A stretch of DNA of 5,685 nucleotides, from assembly GCA_002862325.1 (NCBI GenBank), contig PKCT01000238.1, positions 1 to 5,685 on the forward strand, given 5' to 3'. Made by a program: the position numbers and the translations under genes. Numbering within the stretch: position 1 is the stretch's first letter; each line of letters opens with the position of its first letter. The DNA comes from Phycisphaerae bacterium. Its GTDB lineage: Bacteria > Planctomycetota > Phycisphaerae > Phycisphaerales > SM1A02. The notes beneath the pieces were generated by a model. That model searched no databases, was not told where the DNA came from, and saw nothing but the letters and a program-made list of their open reading frames with translations. Below, piece after piece: positions 1 through 5,138 of this stretch.

Positions 1-252
1 CAGGGTGAGTCCGATCAGCATCTCCCAGGCCCCGAGCACGACCACGAAGTCCGCGGGGTTGCTGAACCAGTAGACGGTGTTCTCCACCAGATCCTGGGCG
101 GGGCTGATCCCCAGCACCTTCAGGAGGCCGAACCAGAAGAAGACCACCGCGATCGAATACCGCATGAGCACCGGCCCGGTGGCCCGCATCCACCGGGCGA
201 TGTCGGCATCCAGCGCGTCGAAGCGCCGCAGGTTCCGGATCAACGTGTTCAT
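1..252 (-). CDS. DoxX-family membrane protein, N-terminal part (gene cut by left window edge)
   Basis: The first 84 residues of an integral membrane protein are visible; the rest lies beyond the left edge. After a charged N-terminus rich in Arg and Asp (residues 1-28), a hydrophobic helix follows with the segment SIAVVFFWFGLLKVLGISPA. A linker with a NTVYWF segment comes next, then a second helix beginning VVVLGAWEMLIGLTL. The FWFGLLK...GISPA pattern and the later G-x-W-E-x-x-I-G segment are what I recall of the DoxX/DoxD-like superfamily, whose members are small four-helix membrane proteins of mostly unknown role. The ATG start at 252 is supported by a GGGAG Shine-Dalgarno-like sequence seven bases upstream. 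It lies downstream of the GNAT gene on the same strand, separated by 163 bases, so co-transcription is possible but not shown. Nothing ties it to the peptide locus. Family assignment rests on remembered motif resemblance only. Confidence 0.72.
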   Translation of the reverse strand, partial: MNTLIRNLRRFDALDADIARWMRATGPVLMRYSIAVVFFWFGLLKVLGISPAQDLVENTVYWFSNPADFVVVLGAWEMLIGLTL

Positions 253-313
253 GGCGTGGCTCCCTTCGCCCCGAGTACGAAATCCTAGGCAGGGACCCAC
301 CCTTGCGACCACG

Positions 314-336
314 CCGGGGAGGGGGATTTCCCCCGG
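314..336 (-). terminator. GC-rich hairpin downstream of the GNAT gene (candidate terminator)
   Basis: CCGGGG at 314-319 is the exact reverse complement of CCCCGG at 331-336. Alternatively GGGGG at 321-325 can pair with CCCCC at 330-334 around an ATTT loop. The hairpin lies about 80 bases past the GNAT stop and about 60 bases before the DoxX-like start. There is no T tract on the minus strand after the stem, so it is not a classical intrinsic terminator. It may only be a GC-rich structure. I see nothing else in the 253-415 gap apart from the DoxX ribosome binding site. Confidence 0.25.
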
Positions 337-415
337 ATCATGGGTTCGCGCCCGCTGCCCCGGAGAGGACATGGGAACCAGCCCGGGCGTCACTCTCGTC
401 GGGTCGAAGCCGTGG

Positions 416-1297
416 TCACAGGACGCGTTCGGAAACCAGCAACCTTGAGGAGCGTTCGATCCCCGGCATCAGGCGTCGCTGGACGAAGCGATGCATCGCG
501 TCGTTGTCCCGGGACACGTGGAAGATCAGTCTTGGAAGACGGTCGACGACGGCGAGATGCCGCCGACTGGATTCGATCGTGATCGAGATGCCGAATCCGC
601 GACCGATCAGGTCCGGACGAAGCCACAGCGACGAGTAGCGAAGCGTCTCGCATCCGATCAGGTGATTGAGCATCCAACCCACGATCTCCTCGTCGCGACG
701 GAGGACGACGCTCGTCGACGCCGACACCGCGAGCATGGACTCGCCCTCGGGGTGGAGACCGAGCGGGATCTCGTTCCGGCCCCGAAGCGGGCCGAGGGAC
801 TCGATCTCGGTGTCCGAGAGATCGGACCAGGATTCGAGCCTGAACCCCTCCGGGGGTCGCCAGGCCCGGCTCGTTCGATCGAGGTGTTCGAGCACCCGGC
901 GTCCGCCGCGGTGGACGGTCGACTTCTCTTCGGGACTCGACCAACCGCATGCCTCGATCAGGCTGCCGATCGACGAGGCGGACGGCGCATCGTGGTACCA
1001 ACTTCCGCGCAACGTCCTGATCGACCGATCGATGCAGATCGCCTCGGTGGTCTCGAGCAGACGTCGACCGGCACCTCGGCGGCGGGCGGACGGGTCGACG
1101 AAGATCGACTCGAGTAACGCGCTCTCGTTGTCCGCATTGCAGAGCACGACCGCGAGACCTGCCGGCCGGTCGTCGACGAACGCACCGATCATCACCATCC
1201 CGGACTCGCGGTCGCATCGGTGATTCGTATGCGACGAGGTGAACCTCGAAAACGGGACGCGATGAAACCCCTCAAGCACTCGACACTGTATGGCCAT
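416..1297 (-). CDS. Two-domain GNAT-family N-acetyltransferase
   Basis: This 293-residue protein is probably an acetyl-CoA-dependent acetyltransferase with two tandem GNAT folds. In the first half, an acidic strand ending LLESIFVDPSA leads into RRRGAGRRLL (residues 72-81), the Arg-x-x-Gly-x-Gly pyrophosphate-binding loop (motif A). In the second half, YSSLWLRP is followed by a similar loop, GRGFG (232-236), and then ITIESS. The residues between about 140 and 155 look like the inter-domain linker. A single GNAT domain is usually about 150 residues, so 293 fits a tandem arrangement. The ATG at 1297 has GGAGA about seven bases upstream. The next internal Met, at residue 34, would remove part of the first domain. 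The gene follows a dead precursor gene on the same strand at 104 bases distance. GNAT enzymes do acetylate some RiPPs, but the substrate here cannot be read from sequence and the gene may be unrelated to the peptide locus. Confidence 0.8.
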   Translation of the reverse strand: MAIQCRVLEGFHRVPFSRFTSSHTNHRCDRESGMVMIGAFVDDRPAGLAVVLCNADNESALLESIFVDPSARRRGAGRRLLETTEAICIDRSIRTLRGSWYHDAPSASSIGSLIEACGWSSPEEKSTVHRGGRRVLEHLDRTSRAWRPPEGFRLESWSDLSDTEIESLGPLRGRNEIPLGLHPEGESMLAVSASTSVVLRRDEEIVGWMLNHLIGCETLRYSSLWLRPDLIGRGFGISITIESSRRHLAVVDRLPRLIFHVSRDNDAMHRFVQRRLMPGIERSSRLLVSERVL

Positions 1298-1401
1298 CGA
1301 TCTTCTCCGTTGGAATGGTCGTCAAATCGAGGAGGGTCGGGGTCCCCATGCAGAAGTTCAGCAAACTCATTCACACCATCCTCGAAACCTGGCGAGCAGT
1401 C

Positions 1402-1614
1402 TCACCGCCCCCCCGCGCCGCTGGGCGGTGCAGGCATCGTGATGTGCACGGTGGTGTCGGTGTTCTCGACGACGTTCACGTCCATGTCATCGGGGACGGG
1501 CATCCCGTATTCGGCAAGCACCGCCCTGGGATCGCTCATGAAGCGCTGCTTCAGGGCCTCGTCCTTCCAGCAGGCGGCAAGGAGGTCGGCGAGTTGGTTT
1601 CGTTATTCGGTCGT
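1402..1614 (-). pseudogene. Decayed NHLP-leader RiPP precursor (start lost, early stop, no core)
   Basis: Read from 1614, this stretch is a near copy of the leader of the intact precursor at 5138-4848. It matches from the RNQLADL region through FMSDPRAVLAEYG, MPVPDDMDVNVV and ENTDTTVHITMPAPPSG. Three lesions disable it. The start codon is ACG instead of ATG (1614-1612). The fourth codon, CAA in the intact copies, is TAA (1605-1603). After PPSG the frame runs into Ala-Gly-Gly-Arg and a TGA at 1404-1402, so the LSDEEL...AAGG cleavage region and the core are gone. The sequence past that point shows no similarity to the other copies. The 48-nt upstream block is still present, so the copy arose by duplication of a whole unit. 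Leader similarity to the 5138 copy is greater than to the 2019 copy, since both have DD where the latter has EG and TDTTV where it has TDNTV. Confidence 0.88.
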
Positions 1615-1662
1615 GGTCCGTTGCTCCAGGGGACAGCGTGTGCGGTCATCCGTCAGTCAGCA
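1615..1662 (-). repeat. 48-nt precursor upstream block, copy 1 (before the dead precursor)
   Basis: This block reads on the minus strand from TGCTGACTGACGGATG to TGGAGCAACGGACC and ends directly before the ACG that replaces the start codon. It is one of four copies in the window. Its left half (CGGATGACCGCACACGCTGT) is identical to the copy before the 5138 precursor. Its ribosome-binding part (GGAGCAACG) matches the copy before 4805 instead, so the block looks mosaic. Confidence 0.85.
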
Positions 1663-1681
1663 CAAGTCGATCACAGGCAAT

Positions 1682-1716
1682 GATCGTGACTGATCGTGAC
1701 AAGCTGCGATCGTGAC
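1682..1716. repeat. Three direct copies of GATCGTGAC
   Basis: GATCGTGAC occurs at 1682-1690, 1692-1700 and 1708-1716. The first two are part of an exact ten-base tandem repeat, TGATCGTGAC. The array lies between the stop of the 2019-1723 precursor and the upstream block of the dead copy. It could be replication slippage in neutral spacer DNA or a binding site array. The sequence does not decide between these. Confidence 0.6.
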
Positions 1717-1722
1717 AGGTGC

Positions 1723-2019
1723 TCAGCATAATGTGCATGGGTCTTTTTTGGCGCACGCAGTGGTACCCCCCGCAGCGTTGCTCAACTCCTCATCCGAAAG
1801 GTCCCCGTGCCCGCTGGGCGGTGCAGGCATCGTGATGTGCACCGTGTTGTCGGTGTTCTCGACGACGTTCACGTCCATGCCCTCGGGAACTGGCATCCCG
1901 TATTCGGCAAGCACCGCCCTGGGATCGGCCATGAAGCGCTGCTTCAGGGTCTCGTCCTTCCAGCAGGCGGCAAAGAGGTCGGCGAGTTGGTTTCGTAGTT
2001 GGTTTCGTTGTTCAGTCAT
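1723..2019 (-). CDS. NHLP/Nif11-like leader RiPP precursor peptide, Cys-rich 13-residue core
   Basis: This 98-residue gene encodes a precursor of a ribosomally made, modified peptide. The leader is of the nitrile hydratase alpha-subunit-like type (NHLP): an N-terminal helix with LADLFAACWKDE, then FMADPRAVLAEYGMPVPEG, then VVENTDNTVHITMPAP. A spacer ending LSDEELSNAAGG follows. The double Gly at residues 84-85 is the expected cleavage site of a C39-type peptidase/exporter. The core after it is TTACAKKDPCTLC, with three Cys and three Thr and a Cys at the very end, so thioether, disulfide or azole chemistry is possible. No enzyme for any of these is in the window. The start at 2019 is supported by GGAG nine bases upstream and by the same start in the sister copies. 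A 12-base tandem duplication in this copy repeats Arg-Asn-Gln-Leu near the N-terminus. The leader is nearly identical to the 5138 copy while the core is unrelated, as expected for hypervariable RiPP cores. Confidence 0.9.
   Translation of the reverse strand: MTEQRNQLRNQLADLFAACWKDETLKQRFMADPRAVLAEYGMPVPEGMDVNVVENTDNTVHITMPAPPSGHGDLSDEELSNAAGGTTACAKKDPCTLC
1984..2007 (-). repeat. 12-bp in-frame tandem duplication inside the precursor leader
   Basis: The codons for Arg-Asn-Gln-Leu (CGA AAC CAA CTN) occur twice in a row, at 2007-1996 and 1995-1984. They differ only in the last base, CTA against CTC. The other leader copies have a single unit. This adds four residues to the leader N-terminus without changing the frame and marks this copy as the derived one. 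Confidence 0.85.
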
Positions 2020-2067
2020 GGTTCATTTCTCCAGGGGATAGCGTTTGCGGTCATCAGTCAGTCAGCA
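2020..2067 (-). repeat. 48-nt precursor upstream block, copy 2 (before the 2019 precursor)
   Basis: On the minus strand the block runs from TGCTGACTGACTGATGACCG to GGAGAAATGAACC and abuts the ATG. It contains three CTGA units in tandem and the GGAG ribosome binding sequence. It is clearly related to the other three copies at 1615, 4806 and 5139. The region between this block and the conserved peptide block further upstream is not shared with the other copies. Confidence 0.85.
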
Positions 2068-2288
2068 GGTGAGGCTTGCGACCAGGATACATCCGTAGGA
2101 TAACCACGCACCGGGCCGTTGACCAGACGAAACACCCGATACTGCGCCCGGATGGGATCTTCGAACCATGATCGCCCTCGGGCGGGGCGGGTACGCGTGC
2201 ATGTGGGGTGCAACGCACGACGCGACGATGATGGCCGTCTCGGCCATCCCGGATCGATGGCTGCCCACATTCCTGACCAACGGTTCAT
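2058..2288 (-). other. ORF carrying a conserved W-x-x-D-P-I-R-A peptide block (copy A), gene or gene remnant
   Basis: Codons 2168-2103 read WFEDPIRAQYRVFRLVNG then PVRG. They align without gaps to the block at 5290-5225, which reads WLDDPIRACFRRFVMVNG then AGRG. In the first seven codons all six base differences fall in third codon positions, which is the mark of protein-coding constraint. Where the other copy has its TAG stop, this one has TAT (2102-2100) and reads on to TGA at 2058, entering the precursor's upstream block. The frame is open back to an ATG at 2288 (76 residues) but no ribosome binding site is visible there and the N-terminal half is not conserved, so the true start is unknown. 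The block ends about 80 bases upstream of a precursor start, as does its sister. I do not recognise the family. It could be a remnant of a duplicated gene or a small protein. Confidence 0.35.
2230..2248. repeat. Perfect inverted repeat, 8-bp stem with TCT loop
   Basis: GATGGCCG at 2230-2237 and CGGCCATC at 2241-2248 are exact reverse complements around three bases. The hairpin lies about 85 bases past the stop of the double precursor and upstream of the next precursor unit, so it could end the halogenase-double precursor transcript. There is no T tract after it in either direction. The rest of the gap of about 310 bases (2020-2332) holds the conserved peptide block and the 48-nt upstream block. 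I see nothing else in it. Confidence 0.4.
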
Positions 2289-2332
2289 TGCGCACGGCCG
2301 GGCAAGCGCCCCGTCAAAATCCTTGCAGACGC

Positions 2333-2884
2333 TCAGAGCGAACGGGCCCCGGTCTTGGCAATCGTTGAGTAGTACAGACCTCCGGCGACCTGGCCCAGTT
2401 CCGCATCGCTCAGCTCATTGGAGGCTCGTCGCGGCAACGTGATGTGCACGCAGTCGTCCGTGTTTTCGACGATCTTGAAATCCAGATCGGCCGGAAGATC
2501 GATGCCGTGCTCGGCGAGGGTCATGCGGGGATCGGCAACAAGCCGCGCCTTGAACCCGTCATCGGCCCAGCATGCATCAAAGACCTTCATGAGTGCATCC
2601 TGCTGCACGGACATGTTCAGCACCCAGCAGATCAGGGACCGGTAGTAGTCACCCATGCCCTGGGCCATGGACGATGCGGACGTGGCCCCGGGGGTCTTCT
2701 TCGGCAACGTGATGTGGGCGCACGCATCGGTGTCCTCGACCACCCTGAACGTGATGCCTTCTGGCACCTCGATCCCGCGCTCGGCCATGACGCCGCGGGG
2801 ATCTGCCTTGAACCGCTCCTTCAACCCATCATCGGCCACGCAGGCATCCAGCAGTCGAACGAGATCATTGTGTGTTTCGGCCAT
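2333..2884 (-). CDS. Double NHLP-leader precursor: leader-core-leader-core in one frame
   Basis: This 183-residue protein contains two NHLP-type leaders in one frame, 90 residues apart. Leader 1 spans about 8-61 (LLDACVADDGLKERF to HITLP) and leader 2 about 98-151 (VFDACWADDGFKARL to HITLP). Leader 2 ends in LSDAELGQVAGG (158-169) with the core LYYSTIAKTGARSL. After leader 1, at almost the same distance, comes MGDYYRSLICWVLN, so Tyr-Tyr followed by Ser or Thr and Leu or Ile recurs in both core positions. The GG cleavage site is degenerate in the first unit. Neither core has more than one Cys, unlike the other precursors here, but together they offer four Tyr and one Trp. The ATG at 2884 has GGAG seven bases upstream, which is why I prefer it to the TTG at 2941. 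Leader 2 could also start at Met91 (2614), but no good ribosome binding site precedes it. The gene follows the halogenase by 57 bases, probably in one operon. Confidence 0.85.
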   Translation of the reverse strand: MAETHNDLVRLLDACVADDGLKERFKADPRGVMAERGIEVPEGITFRVVEDTDACAHITLPKKTPGATSASSMAQGMGDYYRSLICWVLNMSVQQDALMKVFDACWADDGFKARLVADPRMTLAEHGIDLPADLDFKIVENTDDCVHITLPRRASNELSDAELGQVAGGLYYSTIAKTGARSL

Positions 2885-2941
2885 GTGCTCTCTCCTTCGC
2901 GCGGGATTTCTCCCACGAACCACGTACTTGCAAGCATACAA

Positions 2942-4669
2942 TCACACCGTGTGCGTGCTCGCACCCGCTTCATTCCAGTGAACCTGATCATCATACTCGA
3001 GACGACCAAGAGCCAGACAGGGCTTGTTCGTGTCACGTGATCCGACCACCCACCGCTCATTGATCATGGCTTCAAGAGACTCCATCACCTGCCTGAGCGA
3101 CGGCTTCCGGCCACCGCCTCCGTCGGCACAGTACCGCTTGATCCGTTCGACGATCTTCGAAAGGTCCGATTCCTCTGCAAGCACTTCCGACAGCATCCCG
3201 TAGTGGCCGGTGAGGATCAGTCGATCCTGACCTCGAACCCAATGTGCTTCGCGCACGACCTTCCCCTCCACGAAGACAGGAAGCACTTCCCGATCGACGT
3301 CGTCCAGATTGAGCGTGAGAACATTCAGCGTCTCGAGGGCCCATTCACGCTTCGTGGCGGTCAACTTCCCCAGCACCTGCTTCAGGGAGGGCGGAGCATC
3401 GGTCTTCGTGGTCGGATGACCAGGGCCATCGTGGGCGAACCCGCCCTGGGCGAGCCAACGCCACGCCGCCTCCGGGGTCATCCGCACACCGGATGCCCCG
3501 GCGATTCTGACGCAATGCTCCTTCAGGTCCTCGAACCGACCTTTGGCCGCGTACCAGAAGTCGGCGAAGCGGATGTGCTGCTGGATCCGCCGCAACTGAG
3601 TGTCTGCGTAACTCGCCTTCAACCACTCCGCATCCCGGGGTTCATCGAAGAGATCGTTGAGGATGTAGGCCAGTTCCCTGGCGCCGGCGTGCGTGATGGT
3701 GAGACCGGCGGCGAGAATGGGGTCGGCGAATCCCGCCGCCTCGCCCACCAGAAACCAGTTGTCCCCGTAGAGCCGCTCGGAGGTGAACGACCAGTCGGTG
3801 GTGGTTTTGGTTGTCCCACGCGGCGTGGCGTGTTCGATCAGACTCGAGATGTGTGCATCGTTGGCGATGGCCTGCCGGTACAAGGCGTCAGCAGACAGCC
3901 CGCTGGTCTTGTAGTGATCGACGGGACAGACGAAGCCGATCGACGCCCGGGTGGGGCCGAGCGGAATGAACCACATCCAGCCCCCGGACTGGCTCATGAC
4001 CTGGACGCGAGTGCCACCGACGCCGATCTCGGCCGCCCAGTCGGCATTCTCCCAGTAGTCCCACATCGCGATGTTCCGCAGACTGGATTCGGCCCTGGTC
4101 TTCACCCCCATGCCTCGGCGAAGCACGCCGATGTGACCGGAGGCGTCGATGTAGTAGCTCGCGGTGACGATGCGGCCGTCGCGCAGTTCGAGTGATTCGA
4201 CGCGGTCCCCATCGCGGTGGATCTTCACCACCTGGGACTCCTCCATCACGGCCGCACCGAGTGCTTCCGCGTGCCGCAGCAGAATGTCGTCGTACCGCGC
4301 GCGATCCGCCTGGAAGGCGGTGAATCGCCGCGGCCCTTCATACCGTCCCGGACGGTCGATCCGCTCGACTTCCCGTGGGTCGATGAAGTCGAAATCCCAG
4401 AGTTCCTCGGTCGTGCCCCAGCGGTAGGTCGCGCCGACCTTGAGGGGGAACCCCGCATCTTCGATCTGATCCCAGCATCCCATCTCATGGATGATGCCGG
4501 CGACGGCGGGGAGTTGGCTCTCCCCCACGTGGTCTCGTGGGAACGTTTCCTTCTCGAGCACCAGCACCCGGCGATGAGGTGCGTACTTGAGAATCAGGGA
4601 CGCGAGGGTAGACCCGCCGGGGCCACCGCCGATGATGGCAACGTCAGTTTCGATGCCTGCGTGCTGCAT
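2942..4669 (-). CDS. Flavin-dependent halogenase-like FAD oxidoreductase
   Basis: This 575-residue protein resembles FADH2-dependent halogenases, which chlorinate or brominate Trp, Tyr, phenol or pyrrole groups. Seen in order: the FAD-binding GGGPGGS (14-20); Glu39 ending the second strand; FPRDHVGES (43-51), typical of these halogenases; GFPLKVGATYRWG (73-85), whose Lys77 matches the expected active-site Lys of phenol/pyrrole-type members; DASG (175-178); WMWFIP (231-236), the W-x-W-x-I-P signature thought to suppress monooxygenase activity; and GEAAGFADP (309-317), the second FAD site. The segment 360-410 (RFADFWYA...AWRWLAQGGF) also recalls these enzymes. A C-terminal region, about 425-575, has no assignment I can make. 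The protein sits between precursor genes and directly before the double precursor, so a peptide substrate is likely. No flavin reductase is visible. The ATG at 4669 lacks a clear Shine-Dalgarno sequence and overlaps a truncated leader ORF by 26 bases. A non-halogenating oxidoreductase remains possible. Confidence 0.85.
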   Translation of the reverse strand: MQHAGIETDVAIIGGGPGGSTLASLILKYAPHRRVLVLEKETFPRDHVGESQLPAVAGIIHEMGCWDQIEDAGFPLKVGATYRWGTTEELWDFDFIDPREVERIDRPGRYEGPRRFTAFQADRARYDDILLRHAEALGAAVMEESQVVKIHRDGDRVESLELRDGRIVTASYYIDASGHIGVLRRGMGVKTRAESSLRNIAMWDYWENADWAAEIGVGGTRVQVMSQSGGWMWFIPLGPTRASIGFVCPVDHYKTSGLSADALYRQAIANDAHISSLIEHATPRGTTKTTTDWSFTSERLYGDNWFLVGEAAGFADPILAAGLTITHAGARELAYILNDLFDEPRDAEWLKASYADTQLRRIQQHIRFADFWYAAKGRFEDLKEHCVRIAGASGVRMTPEAAWRWLAQGGFAHDGPGHPTTKTDAPPSLKQVLGKLTATKREWALETLNVLTLNLDDVDREVLPVFVEGKVVREAHWVRGQDRLILTGHYGMLSEVLAEESDLSKIVERIKRYCADGGGGRKPSLRQVMESLEAMINERWVVGSRDTNKPCLALGRLEYDDQVHWNEAGASTHTV

Positions 4670-4805
4670 ATGTTTCAGTCGATTTCGGTCTGCGGATGTT
4701 CACAGAAGAAATAGCCCTGGGATCGGCCATGAAGCGCTGCTTCAGGGCCTCGTCCTTCCAGCACGCGGCAAAGAGGTCGGCGAGTTGGTTTCGTTGTTCA
4801 GTCAT
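4644..4805 (-). pseudogene. Truncated NHLP-leader ORF overlapping the halogenase start
   Basis: The first 31 codons match the intact precursor leader (MTEQRNQLADL, ACWKDEALKQ, RFMADPRA) with few base changes. After the bases GATCCCAGGGC the similarity stops abruptly, and an unrelated tail of 22 residues (ISSVNIRRPK, STETYAARRHRN) leads to TGA at 4646-4644. No second half of the leader, GG site or core remains, so it cannot be a normal precursor. It keeps its ATG, GGAG ribosome binding sequence and 48-nt upstream block. It ends 26 bases inside the halogenase gene in another frame. Either a deletion or recombination joined a precursor 5' end to the halogenase, or the short ORF now serves as a translated leader that feeds ribosomes to the halogenase, which has no visible binding site of its own. 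Confidence 0.8.
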
Positions 4806-4853
4806 GGTTCGTTGCTCCAGGGGACAGCGTTTGCGGCCATCAGTCAGTCAGCA
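4806..4853 (-). repeat. 48-nt precursor upstream block, copy 3 (overlaps the end of the upstream precursor)
   Basis: This copy runs from TGCTGACTGACTGATGGCCG to GGAGCAACGAACC before the ATG at 4805. Its first six bases are the last Cys codon and the stop codon of the precursor at 5138-4848. The spacing between the two ORFs is only 42 bases. The other copies begin with the same TGCTGA although they do not follow a precursor directly. This suggests that the duplicated unit was bounded by that hexamer. Confidence 0.85.
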
Positions 4854-5138
4854 CACGTGAAAGATGTGCAAAGGTCCACACGAGTTGTCCCCGCTACCCC
4901 CCGCAGCGTTGCCCAACTCCTCATCCGAAAGGTCCATGCCGCCGCTGGGCGGTGCAGGCATCGTGATGTGCACGGTGGTGTCGGTGTTCTCGACGACGTT
5001 CACGTCCATGTCATCGGGGACGGGCATGCCGTATTCGGCAAGCACCGCCTTGGGATCGGCCATGAAGCGCTGCTTCAGGGCCTCGTCCTTCCAGCACGCA
5101 GCAAAGAGGTCGGCGAGTTGGTTTCGTTGTTCGGTCAT
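4848..5138 (-). CDS. NHLP/Nif11-like leader RiPP precursor peptide, 15-residue core
   Basis: This 96-residue precursor has the same NHLP-type leader as the gene at 2019: LADLFAACWKDEA, FMADPKAVLAEYGMPVPDD, VVENTDTTVHITMPAP and then LSDEELGNAAGG (residues 70-81). The core after GG is SGDNSCGPLHIFHVC, with two Cys, two Ser, one Phe and two His, and it again ends in Cys. Apart from that terminal Cys it shares nothing with the 13-residue core of the other copy, while the leaders are about 90% identical. Modified peptides of this leader class can be lanthipeptides, azole-containing or otherwise altered, and the window does not say which. The start at 5138 has GGAG nine bases upstream inside the conserved block. 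This copy lacks the four-residue leader duplication and best matches the two damaged copies at 4805 and 1614, so it or a close relative was probably their parent. Confidence 0.9.
   Translation of the reverse strand: MTEQRNQLADLFAACWKDEALKQRFMADPKAVLAEYGMPVPDDMDVNVVENTDTTVHITMPAPPSGGMDLSDEELGNAAGGSGDNSCGPLHIFHVC

Noticed and set aside
390..1217. A 275-residue minus-strand frame overlapping the GNAT gene.
   Set aside because: It is very rich in Arg, Pro and Asp with no motif, and the overlapping frame carries two GNAT loops, a good start and a ribosome binding site.
1192..1374. A 60-residue minus-strand frame beginning Met-Asn-Glu-Phe upstream of the GNAT start.
   Set aside because: It runs into the GNAT gene in another frame, has no clear ribosome binding site and does not match the leader that might have been expected after the dead precursor.
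1220..2041. Plus-strand frames across the precursor cassettes (1220-1693, 1712-2041, 4864-5199) that resemble each other.
   Set aside because: Their similarity only mirrors the duplicated minus-strand precursors. The minus-strand reading gives a known leader type with GG sites and starts.
2097..2125. Promoter-like pair TGGTCA - 17 bases - TATCCT on the minus strand, matched by TGGTCA - 17 bases - TAGGTT at 5247-5219.
   Set aside because: The matches to a sigma-70 consensus are weak (3-4 of 6 each), and the conservation of these positions is already explained by the aligned peptide-coding block, whose TAG stop is part of the second '-10'. A promoter here is possible but not supported.
2885..2941. 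TTG start at 2941 extending the double precursor by 19 residues.
   Set aside because: The extension is Arg-rich and unlike an NHLP leader start, while the ATG at 2884 has a well-placed GGAG and matches the leader N-terminus.
2942..4669. Long plus-strand open frames antisense to the halogenase, for example 3203-4195.
   Set aside because: They lie opposite a protein with clear FAD and halogenase motifs. Their translations show no recognisable domain and they are expected by chance in GC-rich coding DNA.
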